Shown piece by piece: positions 1-6,641 of a stretch of DNA of 23,737 nucleotides. The DNA comes from Cloacimonetes bacterium TCS62 (lineage in GTDB: Bacteria; Cloacimonadota; Cloacimonadia; Cloacimonadales; TCS61). Under the pieces are notes generated by a model, which was not told the origin of the DNA, ran no database searches, and saw nothing but the letters and a program-made list of their open reading frames with translations. Both the position numbers and the translations under genes were made by a program. The DNA lies in contig LSCM01000008.1 in assembly GCA_001577185.1 (NCBI GenBank), positions 1-23,737 on the forward strand, written 5' to 3'. The first letter of the stretch is position 1, and the number at the start of each line of letters is the position of its first letter.

Positions 1-573
1 CTAAATAGAATTGGAAGAGAATTTACTATACTTGATATTGAAAAACTTAATTATCTCGGCATCATAAATGCGATAAGAGGTAATAAAGTAATTTTAACAG
101 CTGAATTTAATCCTGCTGAGGGACGTTATTATCTTACCGGACATAGGAAAGGTCGAAAAGGACACTTATCTCAAATCATATATAGAGACGAAACTCTTGC
201 CAATCCATTATGCCCGATTTGCAATAAAAAAATCAATTTAGGTGTGAGAGATAGATGTATCGAATTGCAAAAAAATAATGTTAAGATTAGAAACAGAGAT
301 TTTCTACATCTAATACCATTAATAGAAGTGATAGCGAAGGCTCATAATATTAAGTCAATTAAATCGAAAAAAGTAAATAAAATATTTCATGAAATTATGG
401 AAGTATATCCATCTGAAATTGCATTATGGCAGTCTGATAGAGTTCTGCTTGACAAAAGAGTCGATGAAAAAACTATCACACAAATTTTAGCAGTAAAAAA
501 AGGAGATTTTAAATTTCAACCTCCTGGTTTTGATGGTAATTATGGAAAACTTGTAATAGGAGACCAGAAATGA
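1..573 (+). CDS. Endonuclease Q-family (PHP domain) protein, C-terminal part
   Basis: The reading frame is open from base 1, so the start and the catalytic PHP domain lie outside the window; 190 codons are visible. The visible part resembles the zinc-binding and C-terminal helical region of endonuclease Q-type proteins (the TIGR00375 group): an EGRYYLTGHRKG stretch, a CPICNKK zinc knuckle at visible codons 71-77 followed by INLGVRDR, an HLIPLIEVIA segment, and the closing PPGFDGNYGKLVIGDQK. Characterised archaeal and Bacillus members cut DNA 5' of deaminated bases and abasic sites. Only one Cys-x2-Cys pair is visible; where I would expect the other ligand pair this protein has His-rich HRKGRKGH (codons 48-55). 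The stop overlaps the next start by 4 bases (ATGA), so the two genes are translationally coupled. The family call rests on the C-terminal pattern only. Confidence 0.72.
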   Translation, partial: LNRIGREFTILDIEKLNYLGIINAIRGNKVILTAEFNPAEGRYYLTGHRKGRKGHLSQIIYRDETLANPLCPICNKKINLGVRDRCIELQKNNVKIRNRDFLHLIPLIEVIAKAHNIKSIKSKKVNKIFHEIMEVYPSEIALWQSDRVLLDKRVDEKTITQILAVKKGDFKFQPPGFDGNYGKLVIGDQK

Positions 574-1781
574 ATCTAGACATATTGAGTGATCGCAGAA
601 AAAAGTTGCGTGAGCATTTGAAAAACGACGAGTTGGTAGTGATCTTTGCTTCATCTTTACCTGCTTATCCACACAATTTTTTGCAAAGTAACAATTTTAT
701 GTATTTCACAGGATTGAATGTGGAAAATGCAATTTTCGTTTATCAAAAACGAAAGAAAAAATCTTTAGAAGTTGTTTTTATAGAACGTAATAATCCCAAA
801 ATGGAAGTTTGGCTTGGTAAAAAAATGTCTCAAAATGAAGCAAAGAAAATCTCCGGGATCAAACAAATTTCGTATATAGATGAGTTTGAGCAAATGGTCT
901 CTAATTGGCTTAATTCATCCAAGAAATGTATGATAAATCTTAATAGTTCAGGCCTAAATGGTTCGATCAATCATCAACAACAGTTTGCCAGTAAGATCAA
1001 ACAACATTTTCCCCAGATCAAGATCGAAGATGTTTCATCGAGAATGATTCCTTTACGCAGTATTAAGTCGGATTGGGAAGTAGCACAAATTCAAAAAGCT
1101 ATTGATGTTACAGCAAAAGCAATTGACGAAATTTATAGTAAAGCTAAGCCAGGTATGATGGAATATGAGTTAGAAGCGATCTTAAAATATGAAATTACCC
1201 GTAATGGTTTGCGACATATTGGATTTAATCCGATTATTGCTTCGGGAGTGAATGCCGCTACCTTACATTATGATAAAAATAATGCTAAAATAGGCAAAAA
1301 TGAACTTTTATTAATGGATATTGGTGCTGCTTGCAATAATTACAGTGCAGATATTTCTAGAACTTTCCCAGTTTCTGGGAAGTTCACTAAAAGGCAGAAA
1401 GAAGTATATTCTGAAGTTTTGAAAATTAACAAAAAGATGATTGAATTAGTAAAACCTGGAATAAGCTTGGAAACATTAAATAAAAAGACGGTTGAGTTGA
1501 TGCAGGAATCATTGATAAAACTGGGTTTAATAAAAGAAAAAGGTCAATATAAGAAATACTACATGCATAGTGTAGGTCATCATTTAGGAATGGATACTCA
1601 CGATATTGGTTCAAAGGAATCTGTATTGGAAGTTGGGAGCGTAATTACGATTGAACCAGGTATTTATATTCCGGAAGAAAAAATCGGAGTACGGATAGAA
1701 GATGATATCTTAGTTGTGAAAGATGGTTATAAAGTGCTCTCGAAAGATATTCCAAAAGAAATTAACGATTTAGAAAGTTAG
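570..1781 (+). CDS. pepP: Xaa-Pro aminopeptidase, peptidase family M24
   Basis: The predicted protein is a cytosolic metallopeptidase removing N-terminal residues ahead of proline. The 403-residue protein has an N-terminal creatinase-like domain (about 1-160) and a C-terminal pita-bread domain (about 165-400). All five metal ligands of the family are visible: Asp250 in LLLMDIGA, Asp261 in SADISR, His337 in HSVGHHLG, Glu362 in ITIEPGIYI and Glu377 in VRIEDDI. His233, His333 and His344 match the substrate-binding histidines of E. coli PepP. The start ATG follows AGGAG at 558-562 and overlaps the upstream stop by 4 bases. Length and motifs fit an intact enzyme. The N-terminal domain places it with PepP/PepQ-type enzymes rather than methionine aminopeptidase; the choice between aminopeptidase P and prolidase is less certain. 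Confidence 0.88.
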   Translation: MNLDILSDRRKKLREHLKNDELVVIFASSLPAYPHNFLQSNNFMYFTGLNVENAIFVYQKRKKKSLEVVFIERNNPKMEVWLGKKMSQNEAKKISGIKQISYIDEFEQMVSNWLNSSKKCMINLNSSGLNGSINHQQQFASKIKQHFPQIKIEDVSSRMIPLRSIKSDWEVAQIQKAIDVTAKAIDEIYSKAKPGMMEYELEAILKYEITRNGLRHIGFNPIIASGVNAATLHYDKNNAKIGKNELLLMDIGAACNNYSADISRTFPVSGKFTKRQKEVYSEVLKINKKMIELVKPGISLETLNKKTVELMQESLIKLGLIKEKGQYKKYYMHSVGHHLGMDTHDIGSKESVLEVGSVITIEPGIYIPEEKIGVRIEDDILVVKDGYKVLSKDIPKEINDLES

Positions 1782-1783
1782 AG

Positions 1784-1802
1784 CTTCCTATTTTTTGGGA
1801 AG
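1784..1802 (+). other. Small hairpin between pepP and coaD
   Basis: A 7-base-pair inverted repeat (CTTCCTA against TGGGAAG, one G-U pair) with a five-T loop starts 2 bases after the pepP stop. No T-run follows; the next bases are A-rich and lead into the coaD ribosome binding site (AGAGG). It is therefore not a standard intrinsic terminator. It could be an RNA-processing or stability element, or chance in a 36-base spacer. Confidence 0.3.
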
Positions 1803-1817
1803 AAAAAGAGGTATAAT

Positions 1818-2309
1818 ATGAAAATTGCAATATATCCAGGTACATTTGATCCCATTACAAATGGACATATTGATGTGTTAAATAAAGCTTCCATTGTTTT
1901 TGATAAGATATATTTAGCCGTTGCAGATCATACTGGAAAGCAGTCGATGTTCAGTTTAAATGAAAGAGTAAATCTTTGTAAATTATCTTTAAAAGACCAT
2001 GAAAAAATAATCGTTACTAAATTCAAAGGGCTTTCTGTAGATTTCGCAATGAAAGTTGGTGCAACTGTTATGATCAGAGGGTTAAGAGCTGTATCAGATT
2101 TTGAATATGAGTTATCATTAGCACTGATGAATAAAAATCTCTGTGATGAATTGGAAACTATGTTCTTTGTTCCAAACTCAAAATATCTATATCTAAGTTC
2201 TACGATGATAAGACAAGTTGTAAGTCTAGGAGGAAAGGTTTTAGATTATATCCCAAAATGCGTTGAAACTGCAATAAAAAAGAAACTAAAAGGAGTAGAA
2301 AATGAATAA
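1818..2309 (+). CDS. coaD: Phosphopantetheine adenylyltransferase
   Basis: CoaD transfers AMP from ATP to 4'-phosphopantetheine, the penultimate step of coenzyme A synthesis, in the cytosol. The 163-residue length is typical. The nucleotidyltransferase signature is complete: YPGTFDPITNGH at residues 6-17 (T-x-G-H ending at His17), the family segment MIRGLRAVSDFEYE at 85-98, and the SSTMIRQ motif at 127-133 that matches the ISST-x-x-R/K block of the family. The start follows an AGAGG site. The gene sits 36 bases after pepP, and its end overlaps the next start by 8 bases, so it is probably one transcript with its neighbours. No oddities seen. Confidence 0.97.
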   Translation: MKIAIYPGTFDPITNGHIDVLNKASIVFDKIYLAVADHTGKQSMFSLNERVNLCKLSLKDHEKIIVTKFKGLSVDFAMKVGATVMIRGLRAVSDFEYELSLALMNKNLCDELETMFFVPNSKYLYLSSTMIRQVVSLGGKVLDYIPKCVETAIKKKLKGVENE

Positions 2310-2604
2310 AAAGAAACTAAATGTAAAGATTGATGAAAAAATTGGAGAAGGTACTTACGCAAATTTTTTTATGATATCAAATTCACCCTCTGAATTTGTG
2401 ATCGATTTTGGTAGAATTTTACCAGGAGTACCAAACGCTAAAATATATAGTAGAATTCTTACAACACCTCAACATGCTAAACAATTATATCAAATTTTGG
2501 AAAACAATATTAAGAAGTTTGAAGATAAAAATGGAGAAATTAAGGTTCCAGGTAAACAAGGTAATAAAAATATTGGTTTCAAAAGCCCTGTACAAAATTC
2601 TTGA
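2302..2604 (+). CDS. DUF3467 family protein
   Basis: A 100-residue soluble protein of unknown function. It matches the DUF3467 pattern as I recall it: an N-terminal strand, then GTYANFFMI (17-25), SEFVIDFGRILPG (30-42), a SRILTTPQHAKQL block (49-61) and a helix that ends near GEI. It has no signal peptide, membrane segment or recognisable catalytic motif. The ATG lies inside the end of coaD (8-base overlap) and is preceded by AAGGAG six bases upstream, indicating coupled translation. Its operon position between CoA synthesis and the Sec pathway does not reveal a role. The family name is a domain-of-unknown-function label, so no function is proposed. Confidence 0.8.
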   Translation: MNKKKLNVKIDEKIGEGTYANFFMISNSPSEFVIDFGRILPGVPNAKIYSRILTTPQHAKQLYQILENNIKKFEDKNGEIKVPGKQGNKNIGFKSPVQNS

Positions 2605-2643
2605 CGTATATAGACCACAATTAGTTTTTGAAATTTCTAAAAT
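2601..2643 (+). promoter_or_regulatory. Candidate promoter upstream of secD (TTGACG-N31-TAAAAT)
   Basis: TTGACG at 2601-2606 overlaps the DUF3467 stop codon. A TAAAAT box lies at 2638-2643, 31 bases further on, followed by the secD ribosome binding site (AAGGAG, 2660-2665). The 31-base spacing is not that of a classical sigma-70 promoter but recurs elsewhere in this window. It would give secD-secF their own start within the run of plus-strand genes. Confidence 0.35.
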
Positions 2644-2675
2644 AAATAAATACTAAAATAAGGAGCATAAAAAGG

Positions 2676-4283
2676 ATGAAAAAAGGAAAAATTCGCGGAT
2701 TGATCATTTTGGTAGTTCTGCTTTTAACCGTTTATTATTTCTTACCACTTGTGGTCCCTAATCTTCCTTCATTTTGGACTAGTAAACGTCTGAAATTAGG
2801 TTTAGACCTACAAGGTGGTTCTCAGATACAATTGGAAGTAGATTATACCGGTTTGAAATTGACCAAAAAAGAGAAGGAAGAAGCAGTTAAAACTGCCTTG
2901 CAGATCATAAGAAATCGTATAGACAAATTTGGTGTTGCAGAACCAACATTACAAAGAGTTAGCAATACTAATAGAATATTGATCCAATTACCCGGTTTAA
3001 AAGATCCTAGTAGAGCAAAGGATCTTATTGGTAAAACTGCGATGTTGGAATTCAAATTAGTTGCCAATCAGGAAGAAGTTCAGGAAACTTTGGAATCACT
3101 TAACCTATTCCTTCAAGAAAATCTTGAGGAGTATCCTGAATTAGAACAATTTGCTGTAGATACAGAAGAATCCGTGGATGTTTTAGAAAATGTAGAGGAT
3201 GAAGAAACAGAAGATAGGGAAGAAGTTAATTTAAACATCTTTTCTAATCTTATAACGGATAAAGACGATATTCCAACAAAAGTAGATTTTGAAAATATTG
3301 ATATTCTAAGAAAATTATTAAAAGATGAAAACTTTAATAAACAAGTTCCTACTGGTTTACAAATTGCAATTGGAAGACAAAATAAAAAAGATCCATATGT
3401 CTCGAGACAGGTATATATTTTACACAAAAGAGCTGAACTCACAGGTAAATTTCTAGAAAAAGCTCAGACAAAAATAGGACAAGGTTACACACAGCAGGAT
3501 AAAGGGCCTTACATCGCTCTTACATTTGATAAAAAGGGAGCAGTTAAATTTAAAAATGTTACTGGTCAGAATATTGATGAACGCTTAGCTATTTTATTAG
3601 ATGATATTGTTTTTATTGCACCAACGATTCAAAGCAGAATTCCAACAGGTGAGGCTAGGATAACAGGTGATTTCACTATTGAGGAAGTCCAAGATCTTGT
3701 TATTGTTTTAAATGCAGGTAGTCTTCCAGCTCCGGTAAATATAATTCAAGAAAGAACAGTTGGCCCTACATTGGGTTCAGATAGTATTAAAGCAGGTGTT
3801 TCTGCAGCGATCATTGGTATGCTTATAATTATCTTATTTATGATCATATATTATGGACTTTCAGGTTTGATAGCAGATATTGCTGTATTCATTAATATTG
3901 GTTTTATTGTTGCTGTTATGACAATGTTGGAAGGAACTTTAACAATGCCTGGAATCGCAGGTATGATCTTAACAATAGGTATGGCAGTAGATGCTAACGT
4001 AATTATATTTGAAAGAATTAGAGAAAATCTGGAAGAAGGTAAAACGGTACGATCAGCTGTTGACGGTGGCTTCAATCGTGCTCTTGTTACCATTCTGGAT
4101 GCTAATATAACAACCTTGATAACTGCGTTGGTTCTCTATCAATTTGGTACTGGTCCAATTAGAGGATTTGCTGTTACGCTTTCAATTGGTATTGTCGGTT
4201 CAATGTTTGCATCAATAGTTCTCGCAAAAGCTATTTTTGATGGATTCATTACAAACGTTGCCAGAAAAAAACTTAGCATTTAG
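2676..4283 (+). CDS. secD: Protein translocase subunit SecD
   Basis: SecD is an RND-type inner-membrane protein that, with SecF, uses the proton gradient to pull exported proteins out of SecYEG on the periplasmic side. The 535-residue protein starts with one membrane helix (about 7-27), followed by the LGLDLQGGSQIQLEV motif (41-55), a large periplasmic domain, and five C-terminal membrane helices (about 370-525). The family motifs TVGPTLG (361-367), MAVDANVIIFERIRE (436-450) and FGTGPIRGFAVTLSIG (490-505) are present. AAGGAG lies 10 bases before the ATG. A strongly acidic stretch at about 134-210, including DEETEDREE, interrupts the first periplasmic domain and looks like a lineage-specific insertion. 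secF follows after 9 bases as a separate gene. Confidence 0.96.
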   Translation: MKKGKIRGLIILVVLLLTVYYFLPLVVPNLPSFWTSKRLKLGLDLQGGSQIQLEVDYTGLKLTKKEKEEAVKTALQIIRNRIDKFGVAEPTLQRVSNTNRILIQLPGLKDPSRAKDLIGKTAMLEFKLVANQEEVQETLESLNLFLQENLEEYPELEQFAVDTEESVDVLENVEDEETEDREEVNLNIFSNLITDKDDIPTKVDFENIDILRKLLKDENFNKQVPTGLQIAIGRQNKKDPYVSRQVYILHKRAELTGKFLEKAQTKIGQGYTQQDKGPYIALTFDKKGAVKFKNVTGQNIDERLAILLDDIVFIAPTIQSRIPTGEARITGDFTIEEVQDLVIVLNAGSLPAPVNIIQERTVGPTLGSDSIKAGVSAAIIGMLIIILFMIIYYGLSGLIADIAVFINIGFIVAVMTMLEGTLTMPGIAGMILTIGMAVDANVIIFERIRENLEEGKTVRSAVDGGFNRALVTILDANITTLITALVLYQFGTGPIRGFAVTLSIGIVGSMFASIVLAKAIFDGFITNVARKKLSI

Positions 4284-4292
4284 GAGGAATCG

Positions 4293-5249
4293 ATGAGATT
4301 TTTTGGAAAAACAAAAATAGATTTCACTGGAAAACGTCGGATAGCTTTTATAATTTCGATAATTGTAATAGTGGCTGGAATTGTCTCTTTGATCATGAAT
4401 GGTGGTCCTAAATATAGTATAGATTTTACTGGTGGTGTTACTATGGAACTTGATCTGACACCTCAAGAAGAGGGTGCAGAATCCATTGAGATTCAAGATA
4501 TACGCGATGCTCTTCAAAAAGATGGTATCACGAATCTTGTGATTCAGGAAATTGGTAATCCAGCTGATAAAAATTATATTCAAATTAAAACTCAAACTGT
4601 AGGTAGCTCTGATGAAAAAATAAGCAAAAAAATTGCAGAATCAGTAAAAAAACATTTCCCGGATAACGTGGATGATAAAACTCTGATTCGATTACAGGAA
4701 GAGGTTGGTCCAAAAATAGGAGAAGAACTCAAAGGTAAAGCGATCTTAGCAATATTTTGGGCATTAGTGGGAATAATCATTTATATTTGGTGGAGATTCG
4801 AATTCAGCTTTGGATTATCCGCTGTGGCTGCATTGTTTCACGATGTATTGATCACAGTAGGAATTTTCTCTATTGCAGGAAAGGAGATCAGTTTAGCAAT
4901 TGTGGCAGCACTTCTTACTATCGTCGGATATTCACTAAATGATACTATTGTTGTTTTTGATAGAATTCGCGAAGATATAAAAAAATATAGAAGAGATCCA
5001 TATGGAAAGGTAATTAATTACAGTATTAATGAAACACTAAGTAGAACAATTATTACATCACTTACGACCTTTATTGTGGTTCTTAGTTTGTATCTATTTG
5101 GTGGTTCTGTAATTCATGACTTTGCGTTTGCTCTTTTAGTAGGAGTGATCGTTGGTACCTACTCATCAATTTTCGTTGCCAGCCCACTTTTAGTTGAGTA
5201 TTTTGAAAATCGTCAGAAAAAAGGTGCAAGTAGTCGTAGAAAAAGATAA
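4293..5249 (+). CDS. secF: Protein translocase subunit SecF
   Basis: SecF is the partner of SecD in the export-assisting membrane complex. The 318-residue protein has a first membrane helix at about 17-35, the periplasmic motif YSIDFTGG (41-48), a periplasmic domain to about 140, then five helices. The hallmark VGYSLNDTIVVFDRIRE at 211-227 is intact, as is the NETLSRTIITSLTT segment (246-259). A perfect AGGAGG precedes the ATG by a few bases. The C-terminus is short and basic (SSRRKR), as expected for the cytosolic end. This is the last gene before a strong terminator, so it ends the plus-strand transcription unit. Confidence 0.96.
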   Translation: MRFFGKTKIDFTGKRRIAFIISIIVIVAGIVSLIMNGGPKYSIDFTGGVTMELDLTPQEEGAESIEIQDIRDALQKDGITNLVIQEIGNPADKNYIQIKTQTVGSSDEKISKKIAESVKKHFPDNVDDKTLIRLQEEVGPKIGEELKGKAILAIFWALVGIIIYIWWRFEFSFGLSAVAALFHDVLITVGIFSIAGKEISLAIVAALLTIVGYSLNDTIVVFDRIREDIKKYRRDPYGKVINYSINETLSRTIITSLTTFIVVLSLYLFGGSVIHDFAFALLVGVIVGTYSSIFVASPLLVEYFENRQKKGASSRRKR

Positions 5250-5270
5250 TCAAGTAAATTGAGATAGATA

Positions 5271-5298
5271 AACAGCTCCTTTTGGGGCTGTTTTTTTT
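5271..5298 (+). terminator. Rho-independent terminator after secF
   Basis: A nine-base-pair stem (AACAGCTCC pairing with GGGGCTGTT, one G-U pair) with a TTTT loop is followed directly by eight T residues (5291-5298). It lies 22 bases after the secF stop and is the only textbook intrinsic terminator I found in the window. Confidence 0.92.
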
Positions 5299-5417
5299 AT
5301 GAAGAATCGGATAATCGATCGAACATTTCTTCTAACAAAGTTATAGCATTCTAGTAAATGATTTTTAGAAATTATATATCTTTAAATCAAAAGTTAAACT
5401 AAAATTCAGTTTTTTAA

Positions 5418-5460
5418 TTGACACAAAGAAAGAAATTAGAAAAAAAATGTCTTATATAAT
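5418..5460 (+). promoter_or_regulatory. TTGACA-N31-TATAAT element upstream of the GAF relic
   Basis: A perfect TTGACA (5418-5423) and a perfect TATAAT (5455-5460) are separated by 31 bases, too far apart for a standard sigma-70 promoter but identical in spacing to pairs upstream of secD and ompH. The second box lies at the edge of the relic reading frame. It may be the leftover promoter of the decayed gene. Confidence 0.3.
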
Positions 5461-5712
5461 ATTGCCTTAAAAGCGCAAGAAATTGATGATATTGAGAAAT
5501 TGAGTCATATAATTTTTAACGAGTTCTCCAAAGTTATGGACACAACAAATTTTTACATAGCTCTATATAATGAAGATAAAGAAAAATTTCATTTTCCAAT
5601 AGACAAGGATAAAGATCAGAATAGCATTACAAATCAGAATGAATATTACTCACTAGAAAGTACATTAACAGATCTTGTTAGAATATATTGCTTCTATTCG
5701 CTTTGGAAATGA
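5440..5712 (+). pseudogene. Fragment of a GAF-domain sensor protein
   Basis: The frame is open from 5440 (after a TAG at 5437) to the TGA at 5710-5712, about 90 codons, with no ATG in frame ahead of the conserved part (the first candidate start is TTG at 5500). The translation, including FSKVMDTTNFYIALYNEDKE and then KFHFPID and STLTDLVR, matches the middle of GAF domains found in sensor histidine kinases and diguanylate cyclases, where the pattern is roughly MDxxNFYIALYDE, FPxxxDE and LTxYVxR. The second half of the domain and any kinase or output domain are missing; the sequence breaks down after LTDLVR. It lacks a good ribosome binding site. I read it as a decayed remnant; a very short stand-alone GAF protein is possible but less likely. 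Confidence 0.55.
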
Positions 5713-5831
5713 AGGATATTCATGATAATGTCGAAAGAGATAAGGGAACTACTTATAGATAGAAATTTAAACAAACAAATATCGGAACGTATAATAAAAT
5801 GTAAGTAACTAAAATTTAATGGTTGTGAGGG

Positions 5832-6605
5832 CTATTTACAGATTCCTCTATCAGAATCTTGTACAAAATTCATAAAAACTTGTTGCTCTTTAGAAATATT
5901 ATCTAGCTTCTTTGCTTTTTTAAAAGCATCAGTTACATTTAAACCAGAATGATAAAATAATTTGTAAATATCCTTTATGGATTTGATCTGTGATTTAGAA
6001 AATCCGCTTCTCCGTAAACCAACAGTATTTAATCCAGCTGTAACAAATGGGAAACCTTCACCTCGTACATAAGGAGGTACGTCTTTTTTCACTCCGGATT
6101 TACCACCGATAAAAGAAAATGTGCCGATTTTAACAAATTGGTGCATTGCAACCATTCCACCAATAATCACATTATCATGGATGTGGATGTGTCCAGCTAG
6201 ATTTACAGCATTTGCCATAATGATGTGATTACCTAAAATGCAGTTATGAGCGACATGAGTATATGCCATTAAAAGGCAGTTGTTCCCAATCTGAGTTGGT
6301 TCATCCATGGTTGCTGATTTATTTACAGTGCAGAATTCACGAAAAGTATTATTATTTCCAATGATCAATTTAGTCGGATCACCCTTATATTTAAGATCCT
6401 GTGAATCGGTACCTATTACCGAAGAATGAAAAAAATTGTTCCCATTACCTATGGTTGTATTACCATCGATCACAACATTAGAGGTCAAATTATTATTACT
6501 GCCTAATTTCACATCTTTACTGATGATGCAATACGGTCCGATCTTGCAATTTTCTCCTATAGTTGCTTTGGGATCTACAATTGCTGTTTTATGTATTTCA
6601 GACAT
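5832..6605 (-). CDS. lpxA: Acyl-ACP--UDP-N-acetylglucosamine O-acyltransferase
   Basis: LpxA attaches a 3-hydroxyacyl chain from acyl carrier protein to the 3-position of UDP-GlcNAc, the first step of lipid A synthesis. The 257-residue protein is built of left-handed beta-helix hexapeptide repeats (to about 180) and a helical C-terminus. The catalytic base is His120 in YTHVAHN (E. coli His125), with His117, His139 and His155 matching E. coli His122, His144 and His160. QDLKYKG at 69-75 is the family's substrate loop. Gly168 aligns with E. coli Gly173, the chain-length ruler, hinting at a long acyl donor. It is the last gene of the minus-strand operon, 36 bases after lpxC-fabZ. Confidence 0.96.
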   Translation of the reverse strand: MSEIHKTAIVDPKATIGENCKIGPYCIISKDVKLGSNNNLTSNVVIDGNTTIGNGNNFFHSSVIGTDSQDLKYKGDPTKLIIGNNNTFREFCTVNKSATMDEPTQIGNNCLLMAYTHVAHNCILGNHIIMANAVNLAGHIHIHDNVIIGGMVAMHQFVKIGTFSFIGGKSGVKKDVPPYVRGEGFPFVTAGLNTVGLRRSGFSKSQIKSIKDIYKLFYHSGLNVTDAFKKAKKLDNISKEQQVFMNFVQDSDRGICK

Positions 6606-6641
6606 GATATTACCTACTAATTTCTTATATATTTAATTCAA

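Larger units (their letters stand above)
5299..5831. other. Gene-poor stretch between secF and lpxA
   Basis: This 533-base stretch lies between the terminator of the plus-strand unit and the convergent end of the minus-strand lpx operon. No intact gene is seen. It holds a GAF-domain relic (5440-5712) and a TTGACA box (5418). The first 120 bases and the last 119 bases show no convincing coding, repeat or RNA structure; a short frame at 5721-5807 (MIMSKEIRELLIDRN...) has no recognisable family. No terminator is visible for the lpx operon reading in from the right. Confidence 0.6.

Noticed and set aside
3113..3442. Long minus-strand open frame opposite secD
   Set aside because: It is the antisense shadow of the acidic secD insertion: Glu and Asp codons read as Ser and Phe on the other strand. 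The protein is low-complexity and matches no family.
4212..4595. 127-codon minus-strand frame across the secD-secF junction
   Set aside because: It covers two clearly conserved coding ends in the opposite direction and has no recognisable domain.
5418..5460. Classical sigma-70 promoter from the perfect TTGACA and TATAAT
   Set aside because: The boxes are 31 bases apart rather than about 17, so they are not called a classical promoter; they are reported instead as part of the recurrent spacing pattern.
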